The notes under the pieces are model-generated. The model saw only the letters and a list, made by a program, of their open reading frames with translations, made no database searches and was not told the origin of the DNA. Position numbers and translations under genes: made by a program. A stretch of DNA of 46,783 nucleotides from Fibrobacter sp. Lineage in GTDB: Bacteria > Fibrobacterota > Fibrobacteria > Fibrobacterales > Fibrobacteraceae. The stretch's first letter is position 1. The number at the start of each line of letters is the position of its first letter. Below, piece by piece: positions 13,814 through 22,369 of the stretch. Location: the NCBI GenBank assembly GCA_017550445.1, contig JAFZOV010000112.1, forward strand, positions 1 through 46,783, written 5' to 3'.

Positions 13814-14476
13814 CTAAATCAACCGGAGAATTTCTTGTGTAGTCTGCTCGGCAAAGCTGTTGTCTTGCACAAAGCGGCGCACTTCGGTGGGGTTGATTCT
13901 CGCGTATTCCGAAAGGGCGCGGCCAATCCCGTTACGGATGTAGTAGTCATCTTCCTTCGCGCAGGTGAGGCAGAACTGCCTGAGCAGCGGCCAGTCGGTG
14001 CGGTCCTTGTACTGGATCTGGAATATGATGGCGCTGCGGCGCACCCAGATGTTGGGGTCACGGATCCACGAACTTATCTTGTTGCGGAGAGCCGGCAGGC
14101 GGAGAGCCAGGTCGCCCAAGATGCAAGAGGCCAGGATGTCGACCGTATCGCGCCAGGCGCGGGTCTTGATGAGCTTCTTGAGGAAGTTCAGGTGCTGGCC
14201 GCCGAGCATTTCCTTGTGGCGGAAGAGGTAGTCGCAAGCGGCATACTGGATTTCACGATAAGGCTGCGACCACATGTCTTCGACCCGGGCTACTAGCTCG
14301 GTGTCGTCTTTGGGCGGGTTCTTATCGAAAATGGGGTAGGTGACTTCGCGGCGGGGAACAAGGCGGACTCCAAGAAAGTCGAACTGTTCGCGTGTCTTTT
14401 TGGACATCTCGTGAGATTCTTCCTCGTTCGCGATGGCACGTAGTGCGAGTAGTATATCTTGCGTGAATCTTAACAT
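13814..14476 (-). CDS. DNA alkylation repair protein, AlkD-like HEAT-repeat glycosylase
   Basis: 220 residues from ATG 14476; the frame is open further upstream but that extension is A/T-run coding with no ribosome site. AlkD-like proteins wrap alkylated DNA with HEAT-like repeats and excise positively charged bases. The family pattern is clear: WSQPYREIQYAACDYL, RAWRDTVDILASCILG, DPNIWVRRSAIIFQI and DDYYIRNGIGRALSEYARIN with TEVRRFV at the end. The aspartate of WRDTVD occupies the region of the AlkD catalytic Asp. Slightly short for the family (usually 220-240). It stands alone, divergent from the basic protein gene. Confidence 0.88.
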   Translation of the reverse strand: MLRFTQDILLALRAIANEEESHEMSKKTREQFDFLGVRLVPRREVTYPIFDKNPPKDDTELVARVEDMWSQPYREIQYAACDYLFRHKEMLGGQHLNFLKKLIKTRAWRDTVDILASCILGDLALRLPALRNKISSWIRDPNIWVRRSAIIFQIQYKDRTDWPLLRQFCLTCAKEDDYYIRNGIGRALSEYARINPTEVRRFVQDNSFAEQTTQEILRLI

Positions 14477-14624
14477 GACATCACAAAAATAGTCCCAAAA
14501 AAAATTTTTTTCTAGGTCTTGACAAAACTTTTTTTCATTTTTTTTTAAATTTTTTATGCAATTTTGCAAAAAAAAGACAAAAAATACTCTTGACAAGCGC
14601 AAAATAGGGATTTTTTAAGGCTGT

Positions 14625-15251
14625 ATGGCTAGTGAAAACACGTTTTTGGACCATGGGGTAATCGAGGTTCCGCCGGAACTCCGGGGCCCCTCGAACGAGG
14701 AAATTCTGCAAAAAGAGGGCAGGAAGGATACCGCCATGCGCAGGCGTGCGGCGGCCAGGCCCTCCAAGCGCGAGCGCATGCGGCGCAAATTGGGTGAGCC
14801 TATTATCCCCGCGAAAGCCCCTCAGAAGGCCACAAAACCGCATTTTACGGGCTTTTCTGCCAAGGTGGCTGCTGCTCCCGAGGCCCCCGCACACAAGAGT
14901 TCGCGCCTCTCCTTTGCCCGCAAAAAGCTGGAAACCCTGTTCTCTGCGGTTACGCGCAAGCCCGAGGAGCCCGAAATCAAGAAAATCGAGCCCAAGAGGG
15001 AACCTCCGAAGCTGGTACCGCCTCCTGTTCCGCCTTCGGGGCGTGTGCTCCGCGGGTCGTTCGGGGCAAAACCGAGCGACAATGCCCATGCGCAGGTGTA
15101 TTCCGCGTCGGAACTGGCTAAAATCCGCATGGAGGAGCGCGCCAAGAAGATTCGGGCGGAACTTGCCCGCAAGAACGGCCCGGCGCCGCTCGTTGACGAA
15201 AACGGCCAGCCGGTGAAGCGCCCCCGCGGCCGCCCCCGTAAAAACCCGTAA
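14625..15251 (+). CDS. Basic, disordered protein with C-terminal AT-hook-like motif
   Basis: 208 residues, very rich in Lys, Arg, Pro and Ala, with no globular domain apparent. The N-terminus is acidic (VIEVPPELRGPSNEEIL), then RRRAAARPSKRERMRRK, a Pro-rich centre (KLVPPPVPPSG), a charged helix (AKIRMEERAKKIRAEL), and the extreme C-terminus KRPRGRPRKNP. The PRGRPR core is the AT-hook consensus that inserts into the minor groove of AT-rich DNA. A role in nucleoid organisation or transcription is plausible by analogy to AT-hook proteins, but unproven. A TTGACA/TTTTAA promoter-like pair lies just upstream (about 14593-14621), in the A/T-run region shared with the divergent alkD-like gene. Confidence 0.6.
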   Translation: MASENTFLDHGVIEVPPELRGPSNEEILQKEGRKDTAMRRRAAARPSKRERMRRKLGEPIIPAKAPQKATKPHFTGFSAKVAAAPEAPAHKSSRLSFARKKLETLFSAVTRKPEEPEIKKIEPKREPPKLVPPPVPPSGRVLRGSFGAKPSDNAHAQVYSASELAKIRMEERAKKIRAELARKNGPAPLVDENGQPVKRPRGRPRKNP

Positions 15252-15297
15252 ATTTCATTAAAAACGCCGTTTTTCTGCCTTTTTTGACGCAGTCGTG

Positions 15298-15360
15298 TTG
15301 ACATTGTGTCAAAGGATATTTTGCCCAAAATGCGACATTTCGCCTTTTTCAGGGTATATT
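15298..15360 (+). promoter_or_regulatory. Operator dyad plus promoter of the first CE6 gene
   Basis: Perfect dyad TTGACATTGTGTCAA (15298-15312) and TATATT (15355-15360), starting 43 bp after the dyad's last base. The -35 position (15332-15337) reads GCGACA, a poor match. The dyad centre falls near -62 from the expected start, the position of a class I activator site. The dyad's TTGACA cannot be a -35 box for any nearby -10. Confidence 0.7.
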
Positions 15361-15392
15361 AACAGCATAAACCAATAAAAGGTGGTAAAAGA

Positions 15393-16973
15393 ATGGGTGT
15401 GTTCAGAGTAATTTCCCGGTCGGTGGCACTTTCCGCGTGCGCCGCGTTTTTGGGCTTTGGCGTAACTGCAGCAAATGCGGCGCCGGACCCGAACTTCCAC
15501 ATTTACATCGCGTATGGCCAGTCCAACATGGAAGGCAACGCGACGAACTTCGACAAGAATATCGATGGCAAGGAACATCCCCGCGTGAAGATGTTCGCGA
15601 CCACGTCTTGCTCGAATCTCGGGCGCCCGACGGTGGGCGAGATGTACCCGGCCGTGCCGCCGATGTTCAAGTGCAATGCGGGCCTTTCCCCGGCTGACTG
15701 GTTCGGCCGCCACATGGCGGATTCCCTGCCCGATGTGACTATCGGTATTATTCCGGTGGCGCAGGGCGGTACGAGTATCCGCTTGTTCGACCCCGATGAT
15801 TATGCGAATTACCTGAGATCGGCCGAAAGCTGGCTGCAGAGCGGTGCCAAGGCATACGGCAATGACGGCAACGCCATGGGCCGAATCATCGAAGTCGCCA
15901 AGAAGGCTCAGGAGAAGGGCGTCATCAAGGGAATTATCTTCCACTAGGGCGAAACCGATGGCGGTATGAGCAACTGGGAACAGATTGTCAAGAAGACCTA
16001 CGAGTACATGCTCGACCAGCTTGGCCTCAAGGCGGAGGAAACTCCGTTTGTCGCCGGCGAAATGGTGGACGGCGGTTCCTGTGCGGGCTTTAACAGCCGC
16101 GTGCACAACCTTTCCAAGTACATCGTTAACTTCAGCTATGCAAGTTCCAAGGGCTACGGCTCCAAGGGCGATGGCCTGCACTTTACGGTGGAAGGCTACC
16201 GTGGCATGGGTCAACGCTATGCGCAGGAAATGCTCAAGCTCATCAACGTGGAGCCGGTGGAACCTGAACCGCAGACCCCGTTCGGTGGCAAGGCCGCTGA
16301 AATTCCGGGCAAGATCGAGGCCGAAAACTTCGACGTTCCGGGCAAGGGTAGCGGCAACAACTCTTACTCTGTAAGTGGTTCGTGTAATGACACCTGGAAT
16401 ACCGAATATAGAAGCGGCGAATCTGTAAGCATTGGCGAAAAGAACGGCGGCCTTGTTCTCGGCTGCAATCCCACAGGGAACTATTTCCAGTACACCATAA
16501 ACGTTGCTGAAGCCGGGACGTTCAAGATTAATGCAACCGTTGCCGCGGATGGTCAAGGTGCATTGGTGTTCAAGGTGGGCGACAAGGTCGTTTCCGATAC
16601 GCTGAACTACACCGGTTCTTCTTGGACTACCTTTGAACAAGCTACTGGTACTATTACTCTTGAAAAGGGTGAACAGATCCTCACGATGGAAGTTGCCAAG
16701 GGATATATCGATATCGACTCGTTCCAGATTTCTAAGGCTGGCGACGAACCGGGCCCCGGCGGCGATTCCACGACGGTCGTGAACGCTCGTTTCCAGGTGC
16801 AGGGCGTTCAGGATTACCGCATATTCGACATGAACGGCGGCTATATCGGCATGGTGCGTGCTTCGGGTATGCAGGAACTCCGCGCGAATGCTGTGTCCCT
16901 GGTAAAGATCGGCGGTGCGTATATCGCGAAGTCCTCTGCGGGCAAAATCCTGCGGATTCAGGTCGCTAAGTAG
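15393..16973 (+). pseudogene. CE6 acetyl xylan esterase with CBM6, interrupted by in-frame TAG
   Basis: One continuous frame of 526 codons apart from TAG at codon 185 (15945-15947). Signal peptide 1-29 (cleaved after AANA), catalytic block IAYGQSNMEG with Ser44, and the second block reading FH-stop-GETDGG where the paralogue has FHQGESDG, so CAG has become TAG. The rest is intact: LHFTVEGYRGMG with the likely catalytic His, CBM6 (about 303-452, from IPGKIEAENF), and a C-terminal module (about 465-526) ending KILRIQVAK. Without readthrough only a 184-residue fragment lacking part of the active site is made. The intact downstream frame suggests a recent mutation, strain variation, a sequence error or suppression. 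GH/CE6 partners follow. Confidence 0.8.
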
Positions 16974-17005
16974 GCCATAAGTTACCAAGTAAATTTTATT
17001 TGACG

Positions 17006-17032
17006 AAAAGTCCGCGAAATGCGGGCTTTTTT
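17006..17032 (+). terminator. Rho-independent terminator after the first CE6 gene
   Basis: AAAAGTCCGC (17006-17015), GAAAT loop, GCGGGCTTTT (17021-17030) and further T: a 10-bp stem with T-run, 33 bp after the stop. Confidence 0.8.
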
Positions 17033-17054
17033 GCGTTTTTTGGCATATCCACCA

Positions 17055-17118
17055 TTGACTTTTTGTCCACGGAAAAAGCCTTTTTTGTTGTAAAAAGCGT
17101 GTTTTTTGAGGATATCTT
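17055..17118 (+). promoter_or_regulatory. Operator dyad (degenerate) plus promoter of the second CE6 gene
   Basis: TTGACTTTTTGTCCA (17055-17069) matches the dyad TTGAYA-N3-TGTCAA with two changes. TATCTT (17113-17118) starts 44 bp after it. No -35 consensus at the expected position. Confidence 0.55.
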
Positions 17119-17141
17119 TAGGGTATACAAGGAGTGTGTAT

Positions 17142-18800
17142 ATGGATGTCAAAAAGTATTCGGAAATTCTGACCATCGCGCTGTGGCTCGTGGGCGGAAT
17201 TTTAATGCTTGCAACTGTCGCGAATGCGGCCCCGAACCCCAACTTCCACATTTACATTGCCTACGGCCAGTCCAACATGGCGGGTAACGGCGATATCGTT
17301 CCTGCGGAAGATCAGGCGCAGGATCCCAAGAACTTTATAATGCTGGCTTCCCATACGGCTCAGGCCAGCAAGCGTAGCGGTAGCACGAAGCAGTCTATCG
17401 AGATGGGCAAGTGGTACCCGGCAATTCCCCCGATGTTCCATGCCTTCGAGAACCTCTCCCCGGCAGATTACTTCGGCCGCGCGATGGTGGATTCCCTGCC
17501 GGGCGTGACCGTGGGTATCATCCCGGTGGCTATCGGTGCGGTGAGCATCCGCGCCTTCGACAAGGACCAGTACCAGTCTTACTTCAACGGCGACGGCAAG
17601 GACATCAAGAGCTGGGGCTGGGTGGATGACTACGGTGGAAACCCTCCGGGACGCATTCTGGAACTCGCCAAGAAGGCTCAGGAAGTGGGCGTCATCAAGG
17701 GCTTCATTTTCCACCAGGGCGAAAGTGACGGCACGGATGAAAACTGGCGCAAGACCGTCTACAAGACCTACAAGGACATTATCGACGCGCTCGGCCTCAA
17801 CGAGAACGATGTCCCGTTCGTGGCGGGCGAACTGCTCCAGGAGGGCAACAACTGCTGCGGCAGCAAGAACGGCGGTATCGCACAGCTCAAGAACAACTTC
17901 AAGAAGTTCGGGCTTGCCTCCTCCAAGGGCCTGCAGGGCAACGGCAAGGACCCCTACCACTTTGGACGTGCCGGCGTGATTGAACTTGGATGCCGCTACT
18001 GCTCCGAGATGCTCAAGCTTATCGACAAGACGATTGACCCGAACGCTCCGGCGGTGAACCTGGTGGACCCGGGCCAGTCTACGGTCCCCGACGAGCCCCC
18101 TGAGGAATACGGCCCTTATACCGAAGCGATTGCCGTTCCGGGCAAGGTGCAGGCCGAAAACTACAACAAGGGCGGCGCCGAAGTGGCCTACCATGACCTG
18201 AGCACGGGTAACGAGGGCGGCAAGCTCCGCAAGGACGACGTGGACATTTACCAGCCGAACATGGGCGTTGTCGTGGGCCACAACCAGAAGGGCGAATGGC
18301 TCAAGTACACCGTGAATGTGGCTGCCGACGGCGAATACGATATTTCTGCGCTCGTGGCTAGCGACAATACGACCGGCAGCTTTGTCCTCTATATGGATGA
18401 GCAGCGTATTGGCGAAGAAATTGCAAGCGAGGGCAAGGGCTTTGATAACTTCACCGAGGTGAGCGGCGGCAAGGCAACCCTCAAGAAGGGCGAGCACGAA
18501 CTCAAGCTCGAAATCACCAACGACTGGATCGATATCGACTACGTGGAATTCAAGGCGGCCTCCACGACTGCGATGGGCCAGAAAATCCGCCTGGATGTTA
18601 CCGAGGCAGAAGCGAACTTTGCGGTTGTGAACCTGCAGGGACGTGTGATGTGCGTCATAAAGGCGCAAAATACGCGCGAAGCCATTGAAAAATTGAAGAA
18701 TAATGTGAGCTACGACATTGCCCCGAAGGGTGTATATTTTGTAGTTTCTAATCCAGGAACCAAGCACCAGACAATGCAAAAGGTGGTACGTTATGAATAA
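17142..18800 (+). CDS. CE6 acetyl xylan esterase with CBM6 and C-terminal sorting-like module
   Basis: 552 residues from ATG 17142, which has AAGGAG eight bases upstream. It removes acetyl groups from xylan outside the cell. Signal peptide 1-29 (TVANA). The CE6/SGNH catalytic domain spans about 30-300: IAYGQSNMAG with Ser44, FHQGESDG, and DPYHFGRAG carrying the likely catalytic His. CBM6 spans about 330-465 (AVPGKVQAENY, GEWLKYTVNV, NDWIDIDYVEF). The C-terminal ~70 residues (VVNLQGRVMCVI ... KGVYFVV) resemble a type IX secretion sorting domain. F. succinogenes S85 has adjacent CE6 esterases of this architecture. The paralogue upstream carries a nonsense codon, so this may be the working copy. 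Confidence 0.9.
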   Translation: MDVKKYSEILTIALWLVGGILMLATVANAAPNPNFHIYIAYGQSNMAGNGDIVPAEDQAQDPKNFIMLASHTAQASKRSGSTKQSIEMGKWYPAIPPMFHAFENLSPADYFGRAMVDSLPGVTVGIIPVAIGAVSIRAFDKDQYQSYFNGDGKDIKSWGWVDDYGGNPPGRILELAKKAQEVGVIKGFIFHQGESDGTDENWRKTVYKTYKDIIDALGLNENDVPFVAGELLQEGNNCCGSKNGGIAQLKNNFKKFGLASSKGLQGNGKDPYHFGRAGVIELGCRYCSEMLKLIDKTIDPNAPAVNLVDPGQSTVPDEPPEEYGPYTEAIAVPGKVQAENYNKGGAEVAYHDLSTGNEGGKLRKDDVDIYQPNMGVVVGHNQKGEWLKYTVNVAADGEYDISALVASDNTTGSFVLYMDEQRIGEEIASEGKGFDNFTEVSGGKATLKKGEHELKLEITNDWIDIDYVEFKAASTTAMGQKIRLDVTEAEANFAVVNLQGRVMCVIKAQNTREAIEKLKNNVSYDIAPKGVYFVVSNPGTKHQTMQKVVRYE

Positions 18801-18876
18801 GGGCGAACTCGTAATAGTGAAGCAGATTGTCTTCTTTATGGCCATAGCGGTGACCCTCGGGTTCATCTACGGCTAG
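18793..18876 (+). CDS. Possible 27-residue membrane microprotein
   Basis: ATG 18793 overlaps the stop region of the CE6 gene by 8 bp. The product MNKGELVIVKQIVFFMAIAV (then TLGFIYG) is a short polar start followed by one membrane-length hydrophobic helix. A strong terminator follows 25 bp later, so it would be the last cistron of the CE6 transcript. No family recognised; it could be chance, but the overlap, position and composition favour a real microprotein. Confidence 0.35.
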   Translation: MNKGELVIVKQIVFFMAIAVTLGFIYG

Positions 18877-18901
18877 AAAAGTCTCTCCAATCTCGTTTGG
18901 G

Positions 18902-18932
18902 CCCCGGCACACGCGCCGGGGTTCTTTTTTTT
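18902..18932 (+). terminator. Rho-independent terminator after the second CE6 gene
   Basis: CCCCGGC (18902-18908), short loop, GCCGGGG (18915-18921), then TTC and an eight-base T-run. Confidence 0.9.
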
Positions 18933-19001
18933 GCCCGTTTTACTGCCTGGAATGTAAAACAATGTTTGCTTTTTCGCCTTGTTGAATATATATTAGGAAG
19001 G

Positions 19002-22000
19002 ATGAAATTGAAACTTATTGCCTTTCTCGCGGCGTTCCTCCTCATTGCCTGTGGCGAACAGGGCACGACGGAGAATATCACGCAGATCAACCAGTCCGGT
19101 TTGGAAGTCGTGACCGATGTCTCGATGCTTCCGCCCTGCTCGGCTGCGAACGAAGGCGAACTGGTGTGGGTCAAGAACGAAGTCACTCCCCGCATGTGTT
19201 CTGGCGGCAAGTGGTATGCCGTTGCCGAAGGGAGCGTGGCCGCGACGTGCACTACGGCACCCCTGAAAGACAGCTCCGGCGTGAAAATCCTCTGCGGGGG
19301 AGATTCCATTGGCGTGGTGTATAACGGGAAGGATGGCAAGGACGGGGAACAGGGCTTGCCGGGTGAAAAGGGGGAGAAGGGTGAAACCGGTGGTCCCGGT
19401 ACAGATGGCTTGGTTGGAAGTGAAGGCGCGGATGGCAAGGATGGCAGAAACGGCATTGATGGTAAGGATGGTGCTCCGGGTGCCGATGGCAGGTATGGCG
19501 TAGACGGCAAGAAGGGTGCTCCGGGTGCCGATGGCAGGGACGGTGTGGACGGCAAGGACGGCACTCCCGGTGCCGATGGCAAAGATGGCAAGGACGGTAC
19601 TGACGGCAAGGACGGCGTGGGCTGTTCTATGGAGCATGTCGACGAGTTTTACGTGCTTGTTGTTTGTGGCGAAGACTCTACTGTTCTTTTGGTGGGCAAG
19701 TTGCCCGATACCACGGCCCAGGATACCATAGAGCTGGACTCCGAGAAGATTGCGATTTCGCTGGAACAGGTGTCCGGCGTGACACAGAAGGGTCCCTTCC
19801 TCAGTGGCTCCAAGGTCCTGGTGCGAGAAATGTCGGATGGCCGCACCCTCACGCAGACGGGAAACAGTTTCAACGGGAAAATTCTCAACGACAACGGTGA
19901 GTTTAGAATCAATGCCCGCATGCTTGTGAGCCAGTACGTGATGCTCGAGGCCACTGGCTACTACCGGAACGAAGTTACCGGCAAGAATTCCAATTCGGAA
20001 ATTACGTTGTTTGCCATAACCGATGTGAATGATCGTAACATTGTGAACGTGAACCTGCTTACGCATTTGGAGTATGAGCGTGTTGTTTACCTGGTAACGC
20101 AAAAGAAGATGAGGGTGAAGGCGGCCAAGAAGCAAGCCCAGAAGGAAGTGTTCGGGATCTTGAATATCGATGCCACCGGTTTCAGCAACTCGGAAGACCT
20201 GAGTGTCGCGGGAACCAGCGACGAAGATGCCGCATTGCTCGCCTTCTCCATTGTAATGCAGGGGGACCGGAGCGAAAGCCAGTTGAGCGACCTCCTGACG
20301 AAAATCGCGGTAGATATGGAAACGGATGGAACCCTGGATGATTCGGAACTGCGTGTTTCTTTTGCGGACTGGGCGGCTTCGGTTGATAGCAGCAGCCGGA
20401 TTGAGAAATTCCGGGAGAATGTGGCGAACTGGGGAATCTCGCACATGGTGCCCGATTTTGAGAAGTACTTGTACAATTATTGGACTGCCGAACTGGAACT
20501 GGATACTTGCAAGGCAAGTGAATGGGGCAAGGTTGTCGCTGCAAGGAAGGGCGTTGCGGCCCGCAGGTTTATTTGCCGTGAAGATGACCGGTGGCATATT
20601 GCGTCTGACTTAGAAAAGGACACGTATGGCTGGAAGGATACTACCGATGGAGCGCTTAAGGCGGGAAACCTTTCGGGAAAACCGTATGTATTTGATTCTA
20701 CGGGAATCGCAAGCGGGGTAAAAGGGTGGCGCGTACCGACCTATATGGAAAGTCAGTATGGAGGCTGCAACAAATCGCTGTTCGGAGAAACTCGCGCAAA
20801 TCATAAATATGGCGGGTATTTCCAGTGTCAGGAAGGGACTCACGATTGGGTGTTGGTGAAACGGAACCTGCGGCTGGATACGTCGCTGTGGACGGAAGGT
20901 GACGATGGGTATAGTGAATGGCGGGTATATAACCAAAATGATAGCGTTTGCATTGTATATGATACAAGTAGGGCCTATACCTATAGTATGCATTACAATG
21001 AATGGCGTACCGAAGCTTACAATGTACCGATGTCTGGTGTAACGGAGTATGGCTATTGGCGTGTTGGTTATGAGGAAGACTGTTCCTTGGGATTGTTTGG
21101 CTGTACGGAAGGGCGTGTGGGGCAGGCCGTTTTGGCAAATGACGGGTATTATTATGCCTGCGTTTCTTCTGTGTATGATAATTGTGTCGGCTGTGGTGTG
21201 AGTTATCATTGGTCGCAACTGTACCGTTATGATTCTTATTTGGGTGTAGCAGACGAAAACACTTATGGTTGGGCGTGCCTAGATAGCAACGATGGCGAAA
21301 TGCGGCTAGGGCAGGTCAATGATGCCTATTTTGTGTGCGTAGGTGGCTATTGGCGCGAATCAACGGTGGAAGAAGAAATTGACTGCCGACAAAATGGAAA
21401 TTGCAGGTTGAAGGAGTGTACAAGGGGTAAACGAGGGAAGTTCGAAGAAATCGATGGCGTGCTAAAGGTGTGCGCTCATGACCGTTATACCGATTATAAC
21501 GATGAATGGCGCACTCCCAACTGTGCCGAGTTGAAGACTCGGAGCTTGTGCTTTAGTGAAGACAACGCGAATGACTCCCCTTATGGAAGTGTAGAGTTCT
21601 ATGGCTCCGTTGTGTGGGGTTGCGAAGAGCAGGGCGACCTCAAGATTGACTATGTCTGCTTGGGCGATAGTTGGCATGCGATAGAAACCCCGTTTGAGTA
21701 TAAAGTTGAAGACTGGATGGCTAAGCGGGAGCAGTATTATACGCAAGAGGCTCACCCCGGCGTAGAGTATGGTGCCGACTTGGTGGATGCCCGAGATAAC
21801 CAAGTTTACAAGACTGTTTATATTGGCGGCAAACGCTGGATGGCCGAAAACTTGCGGTATGCCGATAGCGTGACAACTATCAACCTGAAGGGGCAAACTC
21901 AGTGCGAACAATCGTATTGGAATGGCGAGAGCGTCGATAAGGTCGGTACCTGTGAAATAGGAGCTCGTCGCTATTCGTGGACGGCTGCTGTGGATGTTGA

Positions 22001-22358
22001 TCCTAAATGGTTAAATGGAAATATTGTTCCGCCAATCACCTCCCCGCGAAGGGGGATTTGCCCGAGTGGGTGGCATATTCCGGATACCACGGAATGGCGC
22101 AGTCTTTTTAATGCTGTGGACGATGCTGCAGCATTGCAGATTAGAGGGTTTGCAGGAATGAAAAATGCGACAGATGCAAGTGGTTTTTCTGCTTTTTATG
22201 GCAGTATTTGGAGCAGTGTAGAAGAATATTGGTCGGACGCCTACTCTATGTCGTTGGAAATAGTAAATTCAACTGACGAAATCAATATAGAGAAATGCAA
22301 AGGCATTAGTAAATCAAGAATGTCGTATGTTCGTTGCGTAGAAGATGACAAGGAATGA
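19002..22358 (+). CDS. Collagen-like lipoprotein with Fibrobacter paralogous domain, paralogue 1
   Basis: 1118 residues from ATG 19002, with AGGAAGG upstream. Lipoprotein signal with lipobox LIAC at residues 15-18. An N-terminal Cys-containing segment follows (VSMLPPCSAANEGELVWVK ... MCSGGKWYAV). Residues 109-207 are 33 uninterrupted Gly-X-Y triplets, mainly GKD, GAD and GAP, ending at C208. A conserved domain (about 257-480: GVTQKGPFLSGSKVLVREM, VNLLTHLEYERVVYLV) follows, then repeated Cys/Trp-rich units (WRESTVEEE, TPNCAELKTRSLC), and the TIGR02145 major paralogous domain at about 927-1118 (GGKRWMAENLRY, RGICPSGWHIPDTTEW). Probably surface-exposed; substrate unknown. First of three tandem genes. 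Its promoter lacks the dyad of the hydrolase genes. Confidence 0.85.
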   Translation: MKLKLIAFLAAFLLIACGEQGTTENITQINQSGLEVVTDVSMLPPCSAANEGELVWVKNEVTPRMCSGGKWYAVAEGSVAATCTTAPLKDSSGVKILCGGDSIGVVYNGKDGKDGEQGLPGEKGEKGETGGPGTDGLVGSEGADGKDGRNGIDGKDGAPGADGRYGVDGKKGAPGADGRDGVDGKDGTPGADGKDGKDGTDGKDGVGCSMEHVDEFYVLVVCGEDSTVLLVGKLPDTTAQDTIELDSEKIAISLEQVSGVTQKGPFLSGSKVLVREMSDGRTLTQTGNSFNGKILNDNGEFRINARMLVSQYVMLEATGYYRNEVTGKNSNSEITLFAITDVNDRNIVNVNLLTHLEYERVVYLVTQKKMRVKAAKKQAQKEVFGILNIDATGFSNSEDLSVAGTSDEDAALLAFSIVMQGDRSESQLSDLLTKIAVDMETDGTLDDSELRVSFADWAASVDSSSRIEKFRENVANWGISHMVPDFEKYLYNYWTAELELDTCKASEWGKVVAARKGVAARRFICREDDRWHIASDLEKDTYGWKDTTDGALKAGNLSGKPYVFDSTGIASGVKGWRVPTYMESQYGGCNKSLFGETRANHKYGGYFQCQEGTHDWVLVKRNLRLDTSLWTEGDDGYSEWRVYNQNDSVCIVYDTSRAYTYSMHYNEWRTEAYNVPMSGVTEYGYWRVGYEEDCSLGLFGCTEGRVGQAVLANDGYYYACVSSVYDNCVGCGVSYHWSQLYRYDSYLGVADENTYGWACLDSNDGEMRLGQVNDAYFVCVGGYWRESTVEEEIDCRQNGNCRLKECTRGKRGKFEEIDGVLKVCAHDRYTDYNDEWRTPNCAELKTRSLCFSEDNANDSPYGSVEFYGSVVWGCEEQGDLKIDYVCLGDSWHAIETPFEYKVEDWMAKREQYYTQEAHPGVEYGADLVDARDNQVYKTVYIGGKRWMAENLRYADSVTTINLKGQTQCEQSYWNGESVDKVGTCEIGARRYSWTAAVDVDPKWLNGNIVPPITSPRRGICPSGWHIPDTTEWRSLFNAVDDAAALQIRGFAGMKNATDASGFSAFYGSIWSSVEEYWSDAYSMSLEIVNSTDEINIEKCKGISKSRMSYVRCVEDDKE

Positions 22359-22369
22359 GGGACTGCATC

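Noticed and set aside
14477..14602. N-terminal extension of the AlkD-like protein
   Set aside because: The extra codons come from A/T runs (Phe/Lys/Asn only), lack a ribosome site and exceed the normal family length.
15298..15303. TTGACA of the dyad as an ordinary -35 box
   Set aside because: No -10 box lies 16-19 bp downstream of it at 15298 or 29114; the nearest good -10 is more than 50 bp away and at a constant distance across genes, which fits an operator better.
15945..15947. Pyrrolysine or general amber reassignment
   Set aside because: TAG ends several normal genes in the window (epimerase, antitoxin at 1786-1788, nuoB), and the affected codon is glutamine in the paralogue, so a point mutation is simpler.
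17202..18866. Long open frames antisense to the hydrolase genes (also at 15309-16988, 29544-31271, 33489-35093, 35742-37604, 38302-40053, 40170-42548)
   Set aside because: They mirror the codon bias of the sense genes, have His/Val-rich improbable products and no signal peptides or motifs; the sense strand explains them.
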